Assembly (NCBI RefSeq): GCF_000385925.1 | Contig: NC_021175.1 | Location: forward strand, 1,962,213-2,026,212 | DNA length: 64,000 bases | DNA from: Streptococcus cristatus AS 1.3089 | GTDB lineage: Bacteria > Bacillota > Bacilli > Lactobacillales > Streptococcaceae | Direction of reading: 5' to 3' | Shown: in pieces, positions 1-8,020 of the stretch | Position numbering within the stretch: position 1 is the stretch's first letter | Layout of the letters: every line of letters starts with the position of its first letter | Made by a program: the position numbers and the translations under genes | The notes under the pieces: model-generated | The model's input: only the letters and a program-made list of their open reading frames with translations | Database searches by the model: none | Told to the model about the DNA's origin: nothing

Positions 1-856
1 CTATGATCTTGGAGTGGTGCCAACCAAGGAGCCTTTCCAAAAACTCTTTAACCAAGGGATGATTCTGGGTACTAGCTACCGTGACCACCGTGGAGCTCTT
101 GTAGCGACAGACAAGGTGGAAAAACGAGATGGTTCTTTCTTCAACATCGAAACGGGAGAAGAACTGGAGCAAGCACCTGCCAAGATGTCTAAGTCTCTGA
201 AAAATGTGGTCAACCCTGACGATGTAGTAAAGCAATACGGTGCTGATACCCTTCGTGTCTATGAAATGTTCATGGGACCGCTGGATGCTTCCATCGCTTG
301 GTCAGAAGAAGGTCTGGAAGGTAGCCGCAAGTTCCTGGATCGGGTTTATCGTCTCCTTAACTCTAAGGAGCTGGTCTCTGAAAATAGCGGAGCTTTGGAC
401 AAGGTCTACCATGAAACAGTCAAGGCTGTCACAGAGCAGATTGAGGATCTCAAGTTCAACACAGCCATTGCCCAGCTCATGATCTTTGTCAATGCAGCCA
501 ACAAGGAAGAAAAACTCTATGTCGAATATGCCAAAGGTTTCATTCAATTGCTGGCACCTTTTGCACCGCACTTGGCTGAAGAACTCTGGCAGGCAGTTGC
601 CCAAACAGACGAGAGCATCTCCTATGTAGCTTGGCCAACTTATGACGAAAGCAAGCTGGTTGAAGCAGAAGTCGAAATCGTCGTTCAAATCAAGGGTAAG
701 GTTCGTGCTAAGTTAGTTGTAGCCAAGAACCTGAGCCGTGAGGAACTGCAAGAAATCGCTCTGGCAGATGAGAAAATCAAGTCTGAAATCGCCGGCAAAG
801 AAGTCGTTAAAGTCATTACTGTACCGAATAAACTGGTTAATATCGTGGTGAAATAA
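1..856 (+). CDS. leuS: leucyl-tRNA synthetase, C-terminal part (5'-truncated by window edge)
   Basis: Class I aminoacyl-tRNA synthetase that charges tRNA-Leu in the cytoplasm. The reading frame is already open at base 2 and ends with TAA at 854-856, so only about the last 284 residues are present. The KMSKS catalytic signature (KMSKSLKN) is visible near position 190, followed by the anticodon-binding helical domain and the small C-terminal domain typical of LeuRS ([13 protein letters not shown]). The N-terminal Rossmann half and the editing domain lie to the left of the window. A strong intrinsic terminator follows 36 bp downstream. Identification is secure from the KMSKS context and C-terminal domain. 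Confidence 0.97.
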   Translation, partial: YDLGVVPTKEPFQKLFNQGMILGTSYRDHRGALVATDKVEKRDGSFFNIETGEELEQAPAKMSKSLKNVVNPDDVVKQYGADTLRVYEMFMGPLDASIAWSEEGLEGSRKFLDRVYRLLNSKELVSENSGALDKVYHETVKAVTEQIEDLKFNTAIAQLMIFVNAANKEEKLYVEYAKGFIQLLAPFAPHLAEELWQAVAQTDESISYVAWPTYDESKLVEAEVEIVVQIKGKVRAKLVVAKNLSREELQEIALADEKIKSEIAGKEVVKVITVPNKLVNIVVK

Positions 857-891
857 TTAGTTTGTTACAGCATTATAATAAATTTAGAAAG

Positions 892-916
892 GAGTCGTTT
901 GAAACGGCTCTTTTTT
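892..916 (+). terminator. Rho-independent terminator of leuS
   Basis: The arms GAGTCGTTT and GAAACGGCTC (892-910) form a GC-containing stem, with one G-U pair in RNA, followed directly by six T residues at 911-916. It sits 36 bp after the leuS stop. Confidence 0.85.
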
Positions 917-969
917 CAATACTTTTCTTCTCTTAAATAGTAGAACTTTTCTCATTTTTCGATTTTCTC

Positions 970-1006
970 TTGTATTAGTTCTAGGTTTTATTTATAATGA
1001 TTATAA
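970..1006 (+). promoter_or_regulatory. promoter of the VIT-type transporter with a perfect PerR-type box
   Basis: A -35-like TTGTAT (970-975) and a -10 TATAAT (993-998) are 17 bp apart. The -10 is embedded in TTATAATGATTATAA (992-1006), which matches the 7-1-7 PerR operator consensus known from Bacillus (TTATAATNATTATAA) at every defined position. Binding there would occlude the -10. The downstream gene, starting at 1034, is a predicted Fe/Mn transporter, which fits PerR-type peroxide/metal control. The match is seen in the sequence; regulation is inferred. Confidence 0.75.
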
Positions 1007-1033
1007 ATAAAAAGAAAAGAGAAAAGTTTCAGA

Positions 1034-1723
1034 ATGGAAGAACATAAGATTGACAAAAATTTTAGCGGACGCCTGAATATTTTGCGGGCTGGGGTTTTGG
1101 GAGCCAACGATGGCATTATTTCTATCGCAGGGGTGGTCATCGGGGTGGCCAGTGCAACGGAAGATATTTGGATTATCTTTCTATCTGGTCTGGCTGCTGT
1201 CTTTGCTGGCGCCTTTTCTATGGCAGGCGGAGAGTATGTATCCGTCTCCACTCAGAAGGACACTGAGGAGGCTGCAGTGGCTAGAGAGCGAGAACTCTTG
1301 GAAAAGAATCCCCATATTGCCAAACAGTCCCTCTATGCCTCCTACGTCCAAAATGGTGAGTGCGAGACTTCTGCCCAACTCTTGACCAATCGCGCCTTCT
1401 TGCAGGATCCGCTCAAGGCCTTGGTGGAGGAAAAGTACGGCATTGAGGTCGAAGAGTTCACTAATCCTTGGCATGCAGCTATATCCAGCTTTCTAGCCTT
1501 TGCCATAGGTGCAATTTTCCCTATGCTGACCATCGTTCTTCTTCCAGCTGCCTATCGGATTCCAGCAACCGTCCTTGTTGTAGCTCTTTCTCTCTTGGGA
1601 ACCGGCTATACCAGTGCAAAATTGGGACAGGCACCCATTAAAAATGCCATGATCCGTAATCTCACTATCGGGCTTTTGACCATGACTGTCACCTATCTTG
1701 TAGGCCAATTCTTCTCAATTTAA
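1034..1723 (+). CDS. VIT1/CCC1-family Fe(II)/Mn(II) transporter
   Basis: A 229-residue integral membrane protein of the VIT1/CCC1 family, which moves ferrous iron or manganese across membranes. Bacterial members generally act in metal efflux or detoxification. Visible features are the N-terminal family motif GVLGANDGI (about residues 21-29), a second TM segment with SMAGGEYVS, a charged cytosolic loop (about 70-140, rich in Glu, the expected metal-binding region), and three further hydrophobic segments ending at the C-terminus. The ATG at 1034 lies just behind the PerR-type promoter. It is monocistronic and convergent with tsf, sharing a bidirectional terminator. The metal is not certain; Fe(II) export is inferred from the PerR-like operator. 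Confidence 0.9.
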   Translation: MEEHKIDKNFSGRLNILRAGVLGANDGIISIAGVVIGVASATEDIWIIFLSGLAAVFAGAFSMAGGEYVSVSTQKDTEEAAVARERELLEKNPHIAKQSLYASYVQNGECETSAQLLTNRAFLQDPLKALVEEKYGIEVEEFTNPWHAAISSFLAFAIGAIFPMLTIVLLPAAYRIPATVLVVALSLLGTGYTSAKLGQAPIKNAMIRNLTIGLLTMTVTYLVGQFFSI

Positions 1724-1750
1724 AAGAAGAACTATTCAGGCCAGCACAAT

Positions 1751-1789
1751 AAAAAGATTGAAAAGAAATAATTTCTCTTCAATCTTTTT
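1751..1789. terminator. bidirectional terminator between the VIT gene and tsf
   Basis: A 12-bp perfect stem (AAAAAGATTGAA at 1751-1762 with TTCAATCTTTTT at 1778-1789), plus an inner AGAAA/TTTCT pair, carries A-runs on one side and T-runs on the other. It can therefore terminate both convergent genes. Confidence 0.85.
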
Positions 1790-1805
1790 CTATTTTAGAC
1801 TTAGA

Positions 1806-2849
1806 TTAGTTTTGGCCAAGAGCAGCTGCCATTGTTGCTGCAACTTCTGATTCGAAGTCGTTAGCTGCTTTTTCAATACCTTCACCAACTTCAAAGCGAA
1901 CAAACTCAACTACTGAAGCATTCACTGATTCAAGGTAGGCTTCAACTGTCTTGCTGTCATCCATGATGTACACTTGGGCAAGAAGTGTGTAAGCTTGGTC
2001 AACTTTAGTGTTGTCAAGCAAGAAGCGATCCATTTTACCTGGGATGATTTTGTCCCAGATTTTTTCTGGTTTACCTTCTGCAGCCAACTCAGCTTTGATG
2101 TCAGCTTCAGCTTGTGCAATCACTTCGTCAGTCAACTGAGCTTTTGAACCATATTTCAAGTGTGGAAGTGCTGGCTTGTCAACCATAGCGCGGCTTTCAT
2201 TGTCTTGATCGATAGCGTGGTTCAATTGTGCCAATTCATCTTTAACAAATTGCTCATCCAATTCTTTGTATGAAAGAACAGTTGGCTTCATCGCAGCGAT
2301 GTGCATAGAAATTTGTTTAGCAAGAGCGTCATCGCCACCGTCAATCACTGAAACAACACCGATACGGCCACCGTTGTGTTGGTAAGCACCGAAGTGTTGA
2401 GCATCAGTCTTTTCAACCAAAGCAAAACGACGGAATGAGATTTTTTCTCCGATAGTCGCAGTCGCAGATACGTATGCAGCTTCCAGAGTTTCACCTGAAG
2501 GCATTGTCAATGCAAATGCTTCTTCATTGTTAGCTGGCTTGCCTTCTGCGATAACTTTTGCAGTAGCATTTACCAATTCAACGAATTGAGCGTTTTTCGC
2601 AACGAAGTCAGTTTCAGCGTTGACTTCAACGATAGCTGCAACGTTACCATCCACGTAAACACCTGTCAAACCTTCAGCGGCAACACGATCAGCCTTCTTA
2701 GCTGCTTTTGCCATCCCTTTTTCGCGAAGCAATTCAATCGCTTTTTCGATGTCACCATCAGTTTCAACCAATGCTTTCTTAGCGTCCATGACACCAGCAC
2801 CAGATTTTTCGCGCAATTCTTTTACAAGCTTAGCTGTAATTTCTGCCAT
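1806..2849 (-). CDS. tsf: translation elongation factor Ts
   Basis: EF-Ts catalyses GDP/GTP exchange on EF-Tu during protein synthesis. The 347-residue length is normal for streptococci, which have a longer central region than the E. coli protein. The N-terminal UBA-like motif ([16 protein letters not shown]) and the EF-Tu-contacting TDFVAKN signature (about residues 80-86) are present. The start is ATG behind an AGGAG-type site. It follows rpsB on the same strand with an 81-bp gap holding a strong hairpin, the classical rpsB-tsf arrangement. A secure call. Confidence 0.98.
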   Translation of the reverse strand: MAEITAKLVKELREKSGAGVMDAKKALVETDGDIEKAIELLREKGMAKAAKKADRVAAEGLTGVYVDGNVAAIVEVNAETDFVAKNAQFVELVNATAKVIAEGKPANNEEAFALTMPSGETLEAAYVSATATIGEKISFRRFALVEKTDAQHFGAYQHNGGRIGVVSVIDGGDDALAKQISMHIAAMKPTVLSYKELDEQFVKDELAQLNHAIDQDNESRAMVDKPALPHLKYGSKAQLTDEVIAQAEADIKAELAAEGKPEKIWDKIIPGKMDRFLLDNTKVDQAYTLLAQVYIMDDSKTVEAYLESVNASVVEFVRFEVGEGIEKAANDFESEVAATMAAALGQN

Positions 2850-2880
2850 TTTTCTTCTCCTATGTTTACCATTTTTAAAT

Positions 2881-2910
2881 AAAGGGGCTGGGCTCAGCCC
2901 CGCCCCTTTA
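2881..2910 (-). other. GC-rich hairpin in the rpsB-tsf intergenic gap
   Basis: The arms AAAGGGGC and GCCCCTTT close an inner GC-rich stem. In the direction of transcription no real T-run follows the hairpin, so it is more likely a partial terminator, processing site or stabiliser that sets the rpsB:tsf ratio than a full terminator. Function is inferred. Confidence 0.5.
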
Positions 2911-2930
2911 GGTTAATTGACTTATGAAAA

Positions 2931-3713
2931 TTATGCGTTGTCGCCTTCTACAACTTCAACGATTTCTTCGATTGAGTCTGCTTGAGTTTCAGTTGCAGCA
3001 AATTCTGCTTCAACAGTCGCTACAGCGTCCTCACCTTGACGACCTTCGATAACAGCGTCAGCCATTTTCGCAGTGATCAATTTAACGGCACGGATTGCGT
3101 CGTCGTTAGCAGGGATAATCACATCGATATCGTCTGGATCAGTATTTGTGTCAACCATCGCAACTACTGGAATACCAAGTTTCTTAGCTTCCTTAACAGC
3201 GATTTGCTCTTTATGAGGGTCAACGATGTACATTACATCTGGGATGCGAGGCATATCTTCGATACCACCCAAGAATTTTTCAAGACGAGCACGTTGTTTG
3301 TTCAAGAGTGCTACTTCTTTCTTAGGAAGAACTTCGAAGATTCCTTCTTCTTCCATACGTTTGATTTCTTTCAAACGAGCAACACGTTTTTGGATAGTTG
3401 TCCAGTTTGTAAGAGTTCCACCCAACCAACGGTGGTTGATGTAGTATTGACCAGCACGTTCTGCTTCTTCTTTTACAGCTTCAGCAGCTTGCTTTTTAGT
3501 ACCAACAAACAAGATAACTGCATCGTTTGCAGCTGCATCACGCATGAAGTCATAAGCTTGATCTGCGTATTTTACAGTTTGTTGAAGGTCGATAACGTGG
3601 ATACCATTACGCTCAGTGAAGATGTACTTAGCCATCTTAGGGTTCCAGCGACGAGTTTGGTGACCAAAGTGAACACCAGCCTCAAGAAGTTGTTTCATTG
3701 AAATTACTGCCAT
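2931..3713 (-). CDS. rpsB: 30S ribosomal protein S2
   Basis: S2 of the small ribosomal subunit. The 260-residue protein starts [19 protein letters not shown], the diagnostic S2 N-terminus, and contains GTKKQA and DTNTDPD segments typical of the family. The C-terminal 30 residues are acidic, as in other streptococcal S2 proteins. A GGAG site lies just before the ATG. It is the first gene of the rpsB-tsf operon, with a clear promoter and a structured 5' leader upstream. The long open frame on the opposite strand here is a codon-bias shadow. Confidence 0.98.
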   Translation of the reverse strand: MAVISMKQLLEAGVHFGHQTRRWNPKMAKYIFTERNGIHVIDLQQTVKYADQAYDFMRDAAANDAVILFVGTKKQAAEAVKEEAERAGQYYINHRWLGGTLTNWTTIQKRVARLKEIKRMEEEGIFEVLPKKEVALLNKQRARLEKFLGGIEDMPRIPDVMYIVDPHKEQIAVKEAKKLGIPVVAMVDTNTDPDDIDVIIPANDDAIRAVKLITAKMADAVIEGRQGEDAVATVEAEFAATETQADSIEEIVEVVEGDNA

Positions 3714-3742
3714 GAGTAAATTCTCCTTTTTGTTTTTTCCTC

Positions 3743-3861
3743 TTTTAGATTTCAGCTCGCAGAGCTACCAATCGGCAACGGCTCCACAATTCATCTAAAA
3801 TGAGTATTTCTGCCGTTTAAACGGCATCTACTATCATATCAAATTTTCTAGCTTTTGACAA
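3743..3861 (-). promoter_or_regulatory. rpsB promoter and structured 5' leader
   Basis: On the minus strand a -35 TTGTCA (3856-3861) and a -10 TATGAT (3833-3838) are 17 bp apart. The predicted leader of over 100 nt is closed by an 8-bp stem, TTTTAGAT (3793-3800) with ATCTAAAA (3743-3750), just upstream of the ribosome binding site. It encloses further short stems and an upstream GCCGTTTAAACGGC palindrome. The layout resembles autoregulatory ribosomal-protein leaders. S2-binding control is inferred, not shown. Confidence 0.65.
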
Positions 3862-3946
3862 GCCTTTGGACACTATTTTCTCGCTTTGATTCAGCCCATC
3901 TGCTAGCCATCCTTCAAGAAATTCTCACCTAAGTCGGGTCAAGCTC

Positions 3947-3975
3947 TTGACGAACAGGCCTTTTTAAGGTAGAAT
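3947..3975 (+). promoter_or_regulatory. promoter of tRNA-Cys
   Basis: A -35 TTGACG (3947-3952) and a -10 TAGAAT (3970-3975) with a 17-bp spacer lie 12 bp before the tRNA 5' end. Confidence 0.8.
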
Positions 3976-3987
3976 AGTAAGAGTTGT

Positions 3988-4058
3988 GGCGGTATAGCCA
4001 AGTGGTAAGGCACGGCTCTGCAAAAGCTTGATCGTCGGTTCAAATCCGTCTACCGCCT
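3988..4058 (+). tRNA. tRNA-Cys (GCA anticodon)
   Basis: A 71-nt cloverleaf. The acceptor arms GGCGGTA and TACCGCC pair perfectly with T as discriminator base. A D-arm with AGTGGTAAGG, a CTGCAAA anticodon loop giving GCA, and a T-arm with GGTTCAAATCC are all present. The terminal CCA is not encoded. It is a solitary tRNA gene with its own promoter. A near-copy of its T-arm lies at 4065-4079. Confidence 0.96.
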
Positions 4059-4094
4059 TTTTTATCGGTTTAAATCCGACTTTATACTAACCAA

Positions 4095-4269
4095 GAGGCT
4101 GGGACAAAAGTCCTAGCCTCTCAATTGTCTTTGGATTATCGAGCAAGACGCAGTGGTTGAGTGGGCTCTATTACGCTGATTTCATCAGCTTTTACAGCCC
4201 TACTCAACTGTGCGGAGGTGGGACAACGAAATCGAACTCTAACGAATTACCGATTTCTGTCCCACTCTC
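4095..4269 (+). repeat. 175-bp interspersed stem-loop repeat, copy 1
   Basis: A full copy reading GAGGCTGGGAC first on the plus strand and ending CTGTCCCACTCTC. It lies between tRNA-Cys and the nusG terminator. It has the same three-hairpin structure as the other copies, with a few substitutions (ATTACGC, GACAACG). Unlike most copies it is not immediately behind a protein stop codon. Confidence 0.95.
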
Positions 4270-4364
4270 TTTTTGTTTGTCTTTTTTACGTCATTGGTCA
4301 AGTTTAATGAATTGCAAAGATGCCAGAAGCACCAGTCTTTATCTAAGATCTCAGCGTTGCTAAC

Positions 4365-4395
4365 AAAAAAGAAGCGGAAAATGCTTTCCGACTCC
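4365..4395 (-). terminator. terminator of nusG
   Basis: Read on the minus strand, the arms GGAGTCGGAAA and TTTCCGCTTC form a stem (4371-4395) followed by six T (plus-strand A at 4365-4370). It lies 19 bp beyond the nusG stop. Confidence 0.85.
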
Positions 4396-4413
4396 TTTTC
4401 ATGCATTCAAAAA

Positions 4414-4950
4414 TTATAATTCAGCAATTTGGCTGAGGTTGACTTCGGCAACCGTGTCATTTCCAAACATAGAGATAATCATCTTGACCTTATTATTGTC
4501 AATTTCCGTGATTTTACCAGTATAGTTAGCGAAGGCACCGTCAATGATGCGAACTGTATCGCCTACTTTGACATTCAAGTCAAATTCTTGAACCGTTTGT
4601 CCCATAGAAATGAGGATGTTACGGATTTCTTCCTCCAAGAGCGGAGTTGGTTTCGAACGGTTTCCGTGTGAGCCCACAAATCCAGTTACGTTTGGTGTAT
4701 TCCGCACGACAAACCAAGCTTCGTCCGTCATGACCATCTCAACCAATACATAACCTGGGAAGCGGTTTTCTTCGACTTCCTTGCTCTTGCCGTTTTTCTC
4801 AACTTGCACGGTCTGAGTCGGAATTTCCACGCGCAGGATATTTTCCAGCATATTATAGGTCTGAGCACGTTGCAAGAGATTTTCCTTTACCTTATTTTCA
4901 TAGCCTGAATAGGTTTGCAATACAAACCAGCCTTTATCAAAACTGTCCAT
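4414..4950 (-). CDS. nusG: transcription termination/antitermination factor NusG
   Basis: Modulates RNA polymerase pausing and couples transcription with translation. At 178 residues it has a normal length. The N-terminal NGN domain (WFVLQTYSGYENKVKENL) and the C-terminal KOW domain (VGDTVRIIDGAFANYTGKI, about 127-145) are both visible. It lies downstream of rpmG and secE on the same strand, as in other streptococci. Here, however, a 175-bp repeat and a separate -10 (5006-5011) sit between secE and nusG, so nusG probably has its own promoter. It has its own terminator. Confidence 0.97.
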   Translation of the reverse strand: MDSFDKGWFVLQTYSGYENKVKENLLQRAQTYNMLENILRVEIPTQTVQVEKNGKSKEVEENRFPGYVLVEMVMTDEAWFVVRNTPNVTGFVGSHGNRSKPTPLLEEEIRNILISMGQTVQEFDLNVKVGDTVRIIDGAFANYTGKITEIDNNKVKMIISMFGNDTVAEVNLSQIAEL

Positions 4951-4969
4951 GTTTTGTCCTTTCCTAAAT

Positions 4970-5011
4970 AAAAAAGCCTAGGGCTTCTGCTTGATATCTA
5001 GCCTTATTATA
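4970..5011 (-). promoter_or_regulatory. nusG promoter and short leader hairpin
   Basis: On the minus strand an extended -10 (TGG-TATAAT, -10 at 5006-5011) has only weak -35 candidates. Downstream, AAGCC-CTA-GGCTT followed by a T-run (4970-4985) makes a small hairpin just ahead of the ribosome binding site, which could act as a weak attenuator. The stem is only 5 bp, so that role is tentative. Confidence 0.5.
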
Positions 5012-5062
5012 CCATAAAATCTAAAATTACAAAGCATTTTGGTAAATATTTTACAGACAAAT

Positions 5063-5237
5063 GAGAGTGGGACAGAAATCGGTAATTCGTTAGAATTTGA
5101 TTTCGTCGTCCCACCTCCGCACAGTTGAGTAGGGCTGTAAAAGCTGATGAAATCAGCCTAGTAGAGCCCACTCAACCACTGCGTCTTGCTCGACAATACA
5201 TAGATAATTGAGAGGCTAGGACTTTTGTCCCAGCCTC
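5063..5237 (-). repeat. 175-bp interspersed stem-loop repeat, copy 2
   Basis: A full copy in inverted orientation relative to copy 1 (starts GAGAGTGGGAC on plus, ends CCCAGCCTC). It lies 7 bp beyond the secE stop codon, between secE and the nusG promoter, splitting a transcription unit that is usually compact. Confidence 0.95.
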
Positions 5238-5244
5238 ATCTTTC

Positions 5245-5424
5245 TTATGAAAACATATTGATTATGCGGAAGAGACCGCTAGCAACTACCTTATCAAAAA
5301 TGTAGATTAGCACAACAAAGAATGCTGTGTATTCCATTACGGAAAGGAAATCAGTCCATCTTTCTTTACGGGTAGGCCAAGTTGTATCTCTCAATAATCC
5401 AAAAACATCTTTAATGAATCTCAC
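5245..5424 (-). CDS. secE: preprotein translocase subunit SecE
   Basis: The small essential subunit that clamps SecY in the Sec translocon. The frame encodes 59 residues from a GTG start at 5422-5424 (VRFIKDVFGLLRDTTWPTR...) to TAA. The conserved cytoplasmic amphipathic segment with TTWPTRKE (about 14-21) is followed by a single TM helix (about 33-45). The GTG start is supported by GGAGA seven bases upstream, inside the 9-bp gap to rpmG. The protein is easily missed because it is short and starts with GTG. Gene context (rpmG-secE-nusG) makes the call secure. Confidence 0.95.
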   Translation of the reverse strand: MRFIKDVFGLLRDTTWPTRKERWTDFLSVMEYTAFFVVLIYIFDKVVASGLFRIINMFS

Positions 5425-5433
5425 AACTGTCTC

Positions 5434-5586
5434 CTATCTGGTTTCTTTATGCAGAGTATATTTACTGCAGTGTTTACAATATTTATTTACTTCTAGACGC
5501 GTAGGTTTTGGAGTGCTACTGAGTTTGATTGAGTAGTTTCGCGACCCACAAACTGTACACGCTAGACTCGCTTTTTTTAATGCCAT
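5434..5586 (-). CDS. rpmG: 50S ribosomal protein L33
   Basis: L33 of the large subunit, 50 residues ([20 protein letters not shown]...). Two zinc-ribbon pairs, C10-x2-C13 and C37-x2-C40, mark it as the zinc-binding form. The ATG follows GGAGGCGTC, a good ribosome binding site. It is the first gene of rpmG-secE. Streptococci carry several rpmG paralogues; this one is the copy linked to secE. Identification is from the translated sequence, length and neighbours. Confidence 0.95.
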   Translation of the reverse strand: MALKKASLACTVCGSRNYSIKLSSTPKPTRLEVNKYCKHCSKYTLHKETR

Positions 5587-5646
5587 GACGCCTCCATTCC
5601 TCTTATTATAGCAGTTTTCTGCTTCTTTGACAAGCTGTTTAGCAGA

Positions 5647-7869
5647 TTATTGGAACCAGCCGGTGACAGTGTCCCAGAGATTTTTGGCTTTTTCAGTAAT
5701 ACCAGACTCATCGATAGCCTTCTTAGCATCATCTACCAGGTTTTGCGCTCTTTCTTGGACTTCTTTTAGGAAGTCTTTATTTTCGCTAGTCGTATTCGTT
5801 TCTCCAGTACCGTAGGTATCGACTGGGGAAATGCCGTTCTCAGCATAAGCATTTTTCTGACCTGAGAAGGACGTTCCTTCCGTATAAGGCAGGATGGTGT
5901 TAGCTACATTGCGGAAAATGGCCGAAGCTTCATTGGCACTGGTTCCAGTCAGATAGTGAGTTTCATCCGTCTTAGGGAAGCCCAGCCATTGGCTGATCAC
6001 TAGGTCTGGTGTGTAGCCGATGACCCACTGATCTCCTGACAAGTCAGGGTTAAAGTCAGTCTCTGTCGTTCCTGTCTTTCCTGCCATGGTATAGCCATAA
6101 GGAGCCGCATAGATTCCCGTTCCGTTTGAGAAAGTTCCCAGCATCATGCTGGTCATCTTTTCTGTGGTTGAGCGATTGAGAACGCGGGTAGAAGTCTGCC
6201 GGTGGGTTTTGACAACCTGACCACTAGCATTTTCTATCTTGGTGATAAGATGGGCATCATTCATAACTCCATCATTCGCAAAAACTGAATAGGCTTGAGC
6301 CATCTGAAGTGGATTGGTCGTCACGCCGCTTCCCAGAGCTACACCTAGATTCTGTTCTACCTTGTCCATATTAAGCCCAAACTTTTTGCCGTACTCAAAG
6401 GCCTTGCTCACGCCTAATTCATCCACTGTTGAAACCGCGGGAATATTGAGGGATTCAGCCAAGGCTTGATACATTGGAACCGTCGGTGAACTTTGGATAT
6501 TGCCATAGTTATTAACTTTATAATCACCAAAAACTGTCCGACTATTGTCCAGTTCCTTATCCGTTGACCAACCGGCTGCTATTGCTGGGCTGTAGGCCAC
6601 CAAAGGCTTGATGGTCGATCCTGGACTACGAGCAGACTGAGTCGCGTAGTTGAAAGTCCGAAAAGCAGAGCCATCAGCGCTGTTGACACGGCCAACCAAA
6701 GCCCGAACACCACCCGTCTTAGGATCCAGCGCCACGCTTCCGGACTCGGCCCGCGTCCCGTCTTCAGCCAGTGGGAAGAGATCGACATTGCTATAAATAA
6801 CCTGCATGCTAGCTTGGTAATTTTGATCCAATTCGGTGTAAATCCGATAACCGTTGTTGACGATTTCTTCTTCCGTCAGACCGTAATCATTGATCGCTTC
6901 ATTGATAACCGCATCAAAATAAGATGGGTAGCGATAGTCTTCTGACTTGCCTTCATAGGCATCGACTAGCTGGCCTCCAATGCCAACTGTCGCAGCCTGA
7001 TCCGCCGTTGCCTGATCAATGTAACCTGCCGCTACCATATTTTGAAGAACGGTGTCACGACGGTTGGTCGCATTTTCGACTGAATACAGGGGATTATATA
7101 GCTCTGGTCCTTTGAGCATACCAGCTAGAACCGCTGATTGATCCAAGCTGAGCTGGCTGGCAGATACACCAAAATATTTCTTGCTGGCATCTTCCACGCC
7201 CCAAACTCCATTCCCAAAATAGGAGTTATTGAGGTACATGGTCAGGATTTCCTGTTTGCTGTATTTTTTGTTAATTTCCAAAGCTAGGAAAAATTCCTTG
7301 GCCTTACGCTCAATAGTCTGATCCTGAGAGAGATAGGCATTCTTGGCCAACTGCTGCGTGATAGTCGAGCCACCACCCGAACGCCCCGCAGTCAAAATGG
7401 CCAGAAAGAAGCGACTGTAGTTAATCCCGCCATTCTTATAAAAAGAACGGTCTTCTGTCGCAATAACGGCGTTCTGTAAGTCCTGACTAATCGCGTCTAA
7501 TTCGACATAAGTTCCCTTTTGCCCAGACAAGCTACCCGCTTCGTTTCCATCCTTATCATAGATCAAAGTCGTAGCTTTCAGAGCATTCTGCAAATCTTTG
7601 ACATTAGTCGTCTTGGCTACATAAAAAAGATAGCCACCGACCACCAGACCAAAGGTCAAGCCGAGAATCAAGAATATCTTGGTCAGATGGAACCTGCGCC
7701 AAAAGCGGCGGAAGGGATGTTGAGACAGGGGCTTCTTCCGATTCTTACCAGAGCGGCTATAGCTAGGCTCAGGCGTCTCGCCCTCCAGCTCCTCAGCAAC
7801 CTTCTTCTCAGGCTGATCCGTTTTAAACATATTGACTAATTTTTCAAATATCTCATTTAATTTCTTCAT
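5647..7869 (-). CDS. pbp2A: class A penicillin-binding protein 2a (glycosyltransferase/transpeptidase)
   Basis: A bifunctional peptidoglycan synthase: polymerises lipid II glycan strands and cross-links peptides outside the membrane. It has 740 residues with a basic N-terminal cytoplasmic tail, one TM anchor (about 64-84), and a GT51 domain with the catalytic-Glu motif TEDRSFY (138-144) and GGSTITQQLAKN (166-177). The transpeptidase domain has the active-site STIK (418-421), SLN (473-475) and KTG (598-600) motifs, all in order. The C-terminal tail is low complexity and acidic/helical. It lies directly upstream of rpmG-secE-nusG, as in pneumococcus. All catalytic residues are present. Confidence 0.95.
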   Translation of the reverse strand: MKKLNEIFEKLVNMFKTDQPEKKVAEELEGETPEPSYSRSGKNRKKPLSQHPFRRFWRRFHLTKIFLILGLTFGLVVGGYLFYVAKTTNVKDLQNALKATTLIYDKDGNEAGSLSGQKGTYVELDAISQDLQNAVIATEDRSFYKNGGINYSRFFLAILTAGRSGGGSTITQQLAKNAYLSQDQTIERKAKEFFLALEINKKYSKQEILTMYLNNSYFGNGVWGVEDASKKYFGVSASQLSLDQSAVLAGMLKGPELYNPLYSVENATNRRDTVLQNMVAAGYIDQATADQAATVGIGGQLVDAYEGKSEDYRYPSYFDAVINEAINDYGLTEEEIVNNGYRIYTELDQNYQASMQVIYSNVDLFPLAEDGTRAESGSVALDPKTGGVRALVGRVNSADGSAFRTFNYATQSARSPGSTIKPLVAYSPAIAAGWSTDKELDNSRTVFGDYKVNNYGNIQSSPTVPMYQALAESLNIPAVSTVDELGVSKAFEYGKKFGLNMDKVEQNLGVALGSGVTTNPLQMAQAYSVFANDGVMNDAHLITKIENASGQVVKTHRQTSTRVLNRSTTEKMTSMMLGTFSNGTGIYAAPYGYTMAGKTGTTETDFNPDLSGDQWVIGYTPDLVISQWLGFPKTDETHYLTGTSANEASAIFRNVANTILPYTEGTSFSGQKNAYAENGISPVDTYGTGETNTTSENKDFLKEVQERAQNLVDDAKKAIDESGITEKAKNLWDTVTGWFQ

Positions 7870-7985
7870 AAAACATATTTTATCACCTTATCCATGCAGA
7901 CACAAGGCGCGACTCCGCTACTTTCTATTTCTTTTAGCTTTCTTTAAGGAAATAGCAGAGCTGCTTTCCTTTTTACAGCTAAGCA

Positions 7986-8020
7986 TTTCCAAATAGGCTA
8001 GTTTTTGCTACAATGAAAAC
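7986..8020 (+). promoter_or_regulatory. extended -10 promoter of the RluA-type gene, predicted leaderless
   Basis: An extended -10 TGC-TACAAT (-10 at 8009-8014) with a weak -35 TTTCCA (7986-7991, 17-bp spacer). The ATG at 8021 falls only 7 bp after the -10, where transcription would start, and no Shine-Dalgarno sequence is visible. Confidence 0.55.

Noticed and set aside
2881..2910. rpsB-tsf hairpin as full terminator
   Set aside because: No T-run follows on the transcribed strand and tsf needs rpsB read-through; kept only as an unassigned hairpin.
2982..3701. 239-codon open frame antisense to rpsB
   Set aside because: A shadow of the strongly biased codon use of rpsB; composition (Phe/Ser/Cys-rich) is not protein-like and no ribosome site precedes it.
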